This document shows positions 59,310 to 64,000 of a stretch of 64,000 nt of DNA, in pieces. The notes beneath the pieces were generated by a model. It worked only from the letters and a program-made list of their open reading frames with translations, had not been told where the DNA came from and searched no databases. The stretch comes from Elgaria multicarinata webbii (lineage: Eukaryota > Chordata > Lepidosauria > Squamata > Anguidae). The stretch covers positions 68,994,681-69,058,680 of the forward strand of contig NC_086172.1 of NCBI RefSeq assembly GCF_023053635.1, in the 5' to 3' direction. The first letter of the stretch is position 1. Every line of letters starts with the position of its first letter. Both the position numbers and the translations under genes were made by a program.

Positions 59310-59849
59310 GGCCCTGTTCAGAAGACACCTTAAACCATGGCTTTTACCACAGTCGTTAAGCCAGAAAGCCGGGCCGTGTTCAGAAGACACATTAAACCAC
59401 GGCTTTAACCACTGTGAACAAAGCTTTTTGCCTTAGTCACCGTGGCTAAAGCCATGTTTTAAAGCAGTGGTTCTCAACCTTCCTAATGCCGCGACCCTTT
59501 AATACAGTTCCTCATGTTGTGGTGACCCCCAACCATAAAATTATTTTCGTTCTTCTCTACACGATCCATTGTCATGGGATGGTTTGCTAATGAAAATAAT
59601 ACATAACAATAGCTTTAATAATACAGAAGATGATACATGACATAGTTCAGTCAATACAGTTTCCTAAGACCATCGGAAATATGTGTTTTCCAGTGGTCTT
59701 AGGTGACCCCTGTGAAGTTCGACCCCCAAAGGGGTCCCGACCCACAGGTTGAGAACCGCTGGTTTAAAGTGTCTTTTGCACACAGCCTGGCTTTCTGCCT
59801 TAACTACCGTGGTTAAAGCTGTCGTTTAAGATGTCTTCTGAACAGGGCC
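59310..59849. mobile_element. Harbinger-like MITE, two-unit form, containing SPIN
   Basis: Ends GGCCCTGTTCAGAAGACACC and complement, AGT on both sides. Each arm has one extra 62-bp unit. Without SPIN and one 8-bp duplication it is 235 bp. Confidence 0.8.
59465..59761. mobile_element. SPIN-type nonautonomous hAT element
   Basis: Ends CAGTGGTTCTCAACCTTCCT and 'cacaggttgagaaccgctg', with 'tgccgcgaccctttaataca', 'ctcatgttgtggtgaccccc' and 'ttcgacccccaaaggggtc'. These match the SPIN (Space Invaders) consensus as I remember it. The interior is shortened. Flanks TTTTAAAG and GTTTAAAG fit an 8-bp duplication. It has no coding capacity. Confidence 0.88.
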
Positions 59850-59852
59850 AGT

Positions 59853-59945
59853 GCAATCTTATGCATTTCTTACTCAATGCTAAGCCCCACTGAGTTCAGT
59901 GGGGCTTACTCAGAGGTAAGTGTGTTTAGAATTCCAGGTTTAATT
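59853..59945. repeat. Common short palindrome copy
   Basis: 'gtgcaatcttatgcatttct', 'taagccccactgagttcagt', 'ggggcttactcagaggtaag'. Confidence 0.65.
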
Positions 59946-60814
59946 GTACTTATGTCATCAGTGCAAACTTGTAGTTCTAATCTGAATTGTTTTGACCATG
60001 AGTTCAGCCAAGAAAATACTCATCTAGGCACTAAACGAAAGCATGACCCATTCCTCCGCAGTCCATTACGACCTCTGGTATTTGGGCATACTAACATACC
60101 TGACCTACACACTGCTTGGTACTAATGGCATTACAGCTGCTTACAAAATTGTTCTCATGTGATACTGGGAGTTGTAGGACTTATTTCTGTCTAAATATAC
60201 ATAGGATTTCACCCTAAGTCAATTAATTCTTGTAACTCATTATTTCTATATATTAGAAATGAAAAATAGCTGCATGGAGGGTGAGGTGGGGTGGGGGGAG
60301 ACAGAGGGGTTGATGGGAAGAAATCCATGACCATTCTTGTCCTCTTGCCACTTATGCTATTTGGGTGTGTATACAGGGTTCTAAAGTAGCATTTCTGAAG
60401 ATGTCAACGCAGCTTTTTCGCTTTGTGTCTTTGCTTTTAGCACAAATATTCTGGTGTGATTTGCATTTGCTTTGCCTTCTGCAGGGGTTCCTGACCTAAA
60501 TTTTCTGCTGCCAGCTGTAACAATTATTTTTTTAAAAAAGTTACATACCCTTTGTGATACCACATTGAATCTTAACTTTAGAATAAATTTTATATAAATA
60601 TGGGTTCATTTGCATAAACATACTCAAGTCACATATTCTGGTTCATTCCCTCCCTACAACATCTGAAATATATGGGCAAGGAAGGATTGGAGATAGAAAC
60701 AAAGGAATGGGAAGTAAGAGCCATGGGATTAGGGCAGGGAGTATACAAGGCATGGAATCAAGGTGTCCTTCCTGTGGACCTCCCTTCCTTTTGACCTGTG
60801 CCTTGTCCCATCCG

Positions 60815-61020
60815 TACAGGCATTTAGACAAGCTTTGCAGACCTTCCTCTTCAATGCTGCCTTTAACACAGATCATAATTAGTTTCTCTCTGTGTGTGTG
60901 CATTACAGAGCAGCTTTTCAAAGTACTCTATACATTTCCTAACGTGGCTATTACATCTTTGTGTCCTCCTTTGCTCTTGTTTGTACATTGCTTTATGAGA
61001 TCATAGCCCTAACAAATAAA
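60815..61020 (+). repeat. LINE-like 3' tail
   Basis: 'acaagctttgcagaccttcc' followed by UTR-like sequence ending 'ccctaacaaataaataaaaa' resembles the end of an L2-type element. Weak. Confidence 0.35.
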
Positions 61021-62379
61021 TAAAAATTACTTTAAATGAATAATGATAATTCCCACTAAAGGCCTCCTTTCTTCCTAGTCACTTTATTTTCCCGCAGACA
61101 AGTCCAGGGCCAGCTTTGTTATGAAGTTATGTGAAGTAGTTGCTTTGGGCAACAGTTTCTAGGGTGGGTGCCATAATGAACAGAGGGGATCTGTCATTTT
61201 GATGTTTTTGCCTCAGGTGCAAATGTTTCTAATGTTGGCCCTCAGCTCAGTCTGTGTGCATGATTTTGTTTTTTTGCCAGACTGAATTCTGAATCCCCTC
61301 ATCCTTTTTTAATACCCCTGCATTTGTTTTTGTTGGTTTGCTAGTTCTATACTATCCAGTAACTTGAACTTTCTGTGGTTATGCTGGTATTACCAGTATG
61401 AGGAATGCCAAAGGGTGGGTAAAAGGCAGCCGAGTGGAGTTATAGCAGCCGGACTATGTCAAAGTTAATATTGTTTGAATCTCCCTTGTAAATGAGTTTA
61501 TTGAGCTGAGCTAGAAAGCAGACCTTTCTTCTGTGCTATTACTTTGTGGCAAAAGCAGCATACAGTACAGACGGCTGTGTTTTACACAGCTACTTATGGT
61601 GAGGAGTGAGTGTGAGGGAGAGTCGGGTGGGAATATTAATGTTTGGTAGCTTTCAAGTATGCATAATAGAGGAGCCTTCAGAAAAGCATGCTTTTAATAA
61701 TGAGTAGGCCAGACAACGGTATCTTTCAGCTCTTCCTAGCAGCTTGCCAACGTGTTATGAAATTCTAGCTTGTAGACCACGTATTTTTGAGGGAAGGGCA
61801 AAGAGGAAAGCGAGAGAAAGTGACTTTGTATCAAAATATTTAGGCCAAAATGTGACCCATGTTTGCTGTGTTTTATTTGGGTACTAAAGCCATATGAGAA
61901 CGAGTACCTGTATACAACATGTTACGCCTTTTCATATTGACACAATGGGGGTAGAGAGGTAAACAATCTGGAAAATTTGGAGCCACAAGAAAAAAAACGC
62001 CTTGCACACTTTCATTTCCTCCAATGAATGTTATAACCTCCATTGGATTTCAGCAACTGTGGGTGGTTTTAGAAGAGTTATTTCTCTTCTGTTTCCCTAC
62101 CATGGACTTTGACATGCATTATACTCTGTTTTTTGTCCAAAAGCTGACATAATTATCTGGGAAATCTTGCCATCAAAACAAAATTGTGGGGTTTGAGTTT
62201 GTTTTGTGGAATTGCCAGACAAAATACACTTACTTTATAAGTGTAGTGTTACTCCCTCACAATACCACTCTTGTCTGTGATAGTTTTTGCAGCCAATGTA
62301 ATTATCCGCATAACAATTCTATGAAATGGAATTCCTGTTTGTAGAACTCTAAAATAACTGTTACAGGGGCAAGAACATA

Positions 62380-62445
62380 AACATAACCTAGCTGGAACGG
62401 ACCATTGGTCTGTCCAGCTTAGTGCTGTGGTTCTGAGATCTGGAT
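62380..62445 (-). repeat. CR1-like 3' end piece
   Basis: 'gaacggaccattggtctgtc' in CR1 3' end style; short and diverged. Confidence 0.45.
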
Positions 62446-62456
62446 GCTATAGAGCA

Positions 62457-63152
62457 GTGGTTCCCAAACTTTTTCAGGTAACCGCCCCCTTGGTTCCACA
62501 AACTCATTCCCAGTGCCCTCTACCCTACACTATAAAAATCATTATTCAGAATAGCGGTTTTCATTCAACAACCCACTAAGGAAGATAATAATTGAATATT
62601 TATTCAAAATCCAATTACATTTTTTTTAGTTTATTCAATTAAACATAATTGATGAACTTGATCCAGTGATATCATCTTTTCAAAGTCTGATAGTCATTTA
62701 GCAAGAATATTAGATATCACATTTAGTAACTAGGGTAGAGTACTTCACTATTCTGTAAATTCTTAATGGGATGGATGGGCTTGATGAAGTGATACCAGTT
62801 TCCCAATGTCTGGTTTAGCCACTTAACACGAGTCTTAAATCACCACGTTTAGTAATCTGGAGTTGATTTTTCTTGCACAGAAGTAGGCAGACCACACTAA
62901 AACCACATTCTACCAAATATGATGTTGGAAATGCAACCAGGAGCTTCTGAACCACTCTCCATAATGCAGGATAGCGATCAAAAATTTCCTTCTGTAACCA
63001 AAACTCCTGGTACAGAAAAGACCACCTCAAGCAGCCCCCTGCTGCCCTTTTGCCTCTTAGCGCCCCCTGCCTCCCTCTTGCCTCTTAATGCCCCCCTATG
63101 CAATCCCACCGCCCCCAAGGGGGCAGTACCGCCCACTTTGGGAACTGCTGCG
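62457..63152 (-). mobile_element. hAT element with transposase C-terminal remnant
   Basis: Ends CAGTGGTTCCCAAACTTTTT and, reading back, CAGCAGTTCCCAAAGTGGGC, with facing 'cgcccccttgg' and 'ccaagggggcagtaccgccc'. On the minus strand a 71-codon frame (62815-63030) reads RYPALWRVVQKLLVAFPTSY, then VECGFSVVCLLLCKKNQLQI and DLRLVLS. This is the hAT C-terminal dimerisation region of the ZBED type. About 700 bp, so the catalytic part is deleted. Confidence 0.8.
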
Positions 63153-63702
63153 TAGAGCAATTGTGCAAAATCATGCAGCAATAAAAGGAGTGTTCCAGTG
63201 CCTTTGAATTGATTTTGAGCTCCTGGCAGTCTAAATTGTACAGATATCTGCAACATGGGAATATGTTCACCGTCCTTTTTAGTTAATATCTATTGATTGT
63301 CTCTAATAATTTGTGCATGTGTGGTTAGGGCTTTTTTTAAACTTTTACAATTATTTTTTTAATGGGATAGTTTATATTTTCTTCAGACAGTGTTATTACT
63401 TGTCCTACTTCTTTAGGGTATGGTAGCCTATACACTAAATATATATAAATAAATCCTAAATGTATTTATAAATCCTATTTCTTATCAATCCTATGTATTG
63501 TTATTATTCCTCCTTTTGCACTCAATTCTACTGAAGGCTATAACCTAATTTCCTAGGGCAACTGTAGCCCAGTCATAACTGTGTTTATTTTACTTGGGGA
63601 AAATCCCATTGGCATTAACAGGACATTTTAGGTAAATATGCTTGGTTGATACTCCCTGAGAACAGGAGTCTCAGTTGCTTCAGTTCATGTAAACCCACTT
63701 GG

Positions 63703-63725
63703 TGTGTGTGTGTGTGTGTGTGTGT
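63703..63725. repeat. (GT)n microsatellite
   Basis: Short run of GT. Confidence 0.9.
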
Positions 63726-64000
63726 TTTGCACTTGACGTTACTAACTGCTTTTCAAATCATTATGTTTGAAAAGAAATATACAGATATTGCAAATGAAAC
63801 TAAAATGTGGGAATCTTCTATTAAAGCAGAGTTGGTTATCTTCCTGACCGGAGTACTGCATTTTCTGATGTTGAACTCCTTTAGGTTTAGTTCTTGAAAG
63901 TTTTATTTTGTATGTTCATGCTGATTGTAACTGGAGAGATACAATTGCGTTTGTTTGGGTGCCTGTCTTTGCAGATAGAAAAGGATTTTTTAAACTGTCT

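Larger units (their letters stand above)
54391..64000 (+). other. CLASP1: CLASP1 intron 2 (continues past window)
   Basis: No further CLASP1 exon was seen. Unassigned stretches are 54650-55345, 57335-58890, 59950-60815, 61020-62375 and 63160-63700, AT-rich throughout. Confidence 0.75.

Overview
This window looks like nuclear DNA of a squamate reptile, probably a lizard. Two multi-exon vertebrate genes are recognisable. The rest is AT-rich DNA packed with repeats typical of squamates: CR1, L1-like and L2-like LINE pieces, tRNA-, 5S- and MIR-type SINEs, and many short palindromic DNA transposons of hAT, Harbinger-like and Tc1/mariner-like types. One is a SPIN-type hAT, a family known for horizontal transfer among tetrapods. 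The species cannot be fixed from sequence alone.

Layout. Positions 3-593 hold an open frame with a PH domain of the Dbl-family RhoGEF kind, cut by the window edge. From 5648 to 10503, on the minus strand, lies a complete translin gene (TSN): six coding exons with canonical splice sites and matching phases, encoding 226 residues. Its promoter side is a small CpG-rich block at 10320-10690. From 10.7 to 28.9 kb there is a repeat-rich intergenic region. A second and stronger CpG-rich block at about 28950-29700 is the likely promoter and noncoding first exon of CLASP1. About 24.5 kb downstream, on the plus strand, the first coding exon of CLASP1 (54196-54390) encodes residues 1-65, and intron 2 runs past the window end.

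TSN and CLASP1 are divergent here, as they are near each other on human 2q14. NIFK, which lies between them in human, was not found by eye. The two genes share no pathway: translin works with TRAX in RNA processing, and CLASP1 stabilises microtubule plus ends.

Most of the interest is in the repeats. (1) A GGCCCTGTTCAG-ended MITE is present in three sizes that fit 112 + n x 62 bp. (2) A SPIN copy sits inside one of those MITEs. (3) A near-identical inverted repeat of about 255 bp lies in CLASP1 intron 2. (4) Several elements are nested so cleanly that the empty target can be read. (5) The CLASP1 start exon has two competing acceptors, and only the upstream one would leave a long upstream frame overlapping the start codon. 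No viral genome, CRISPR array or operon was seen.
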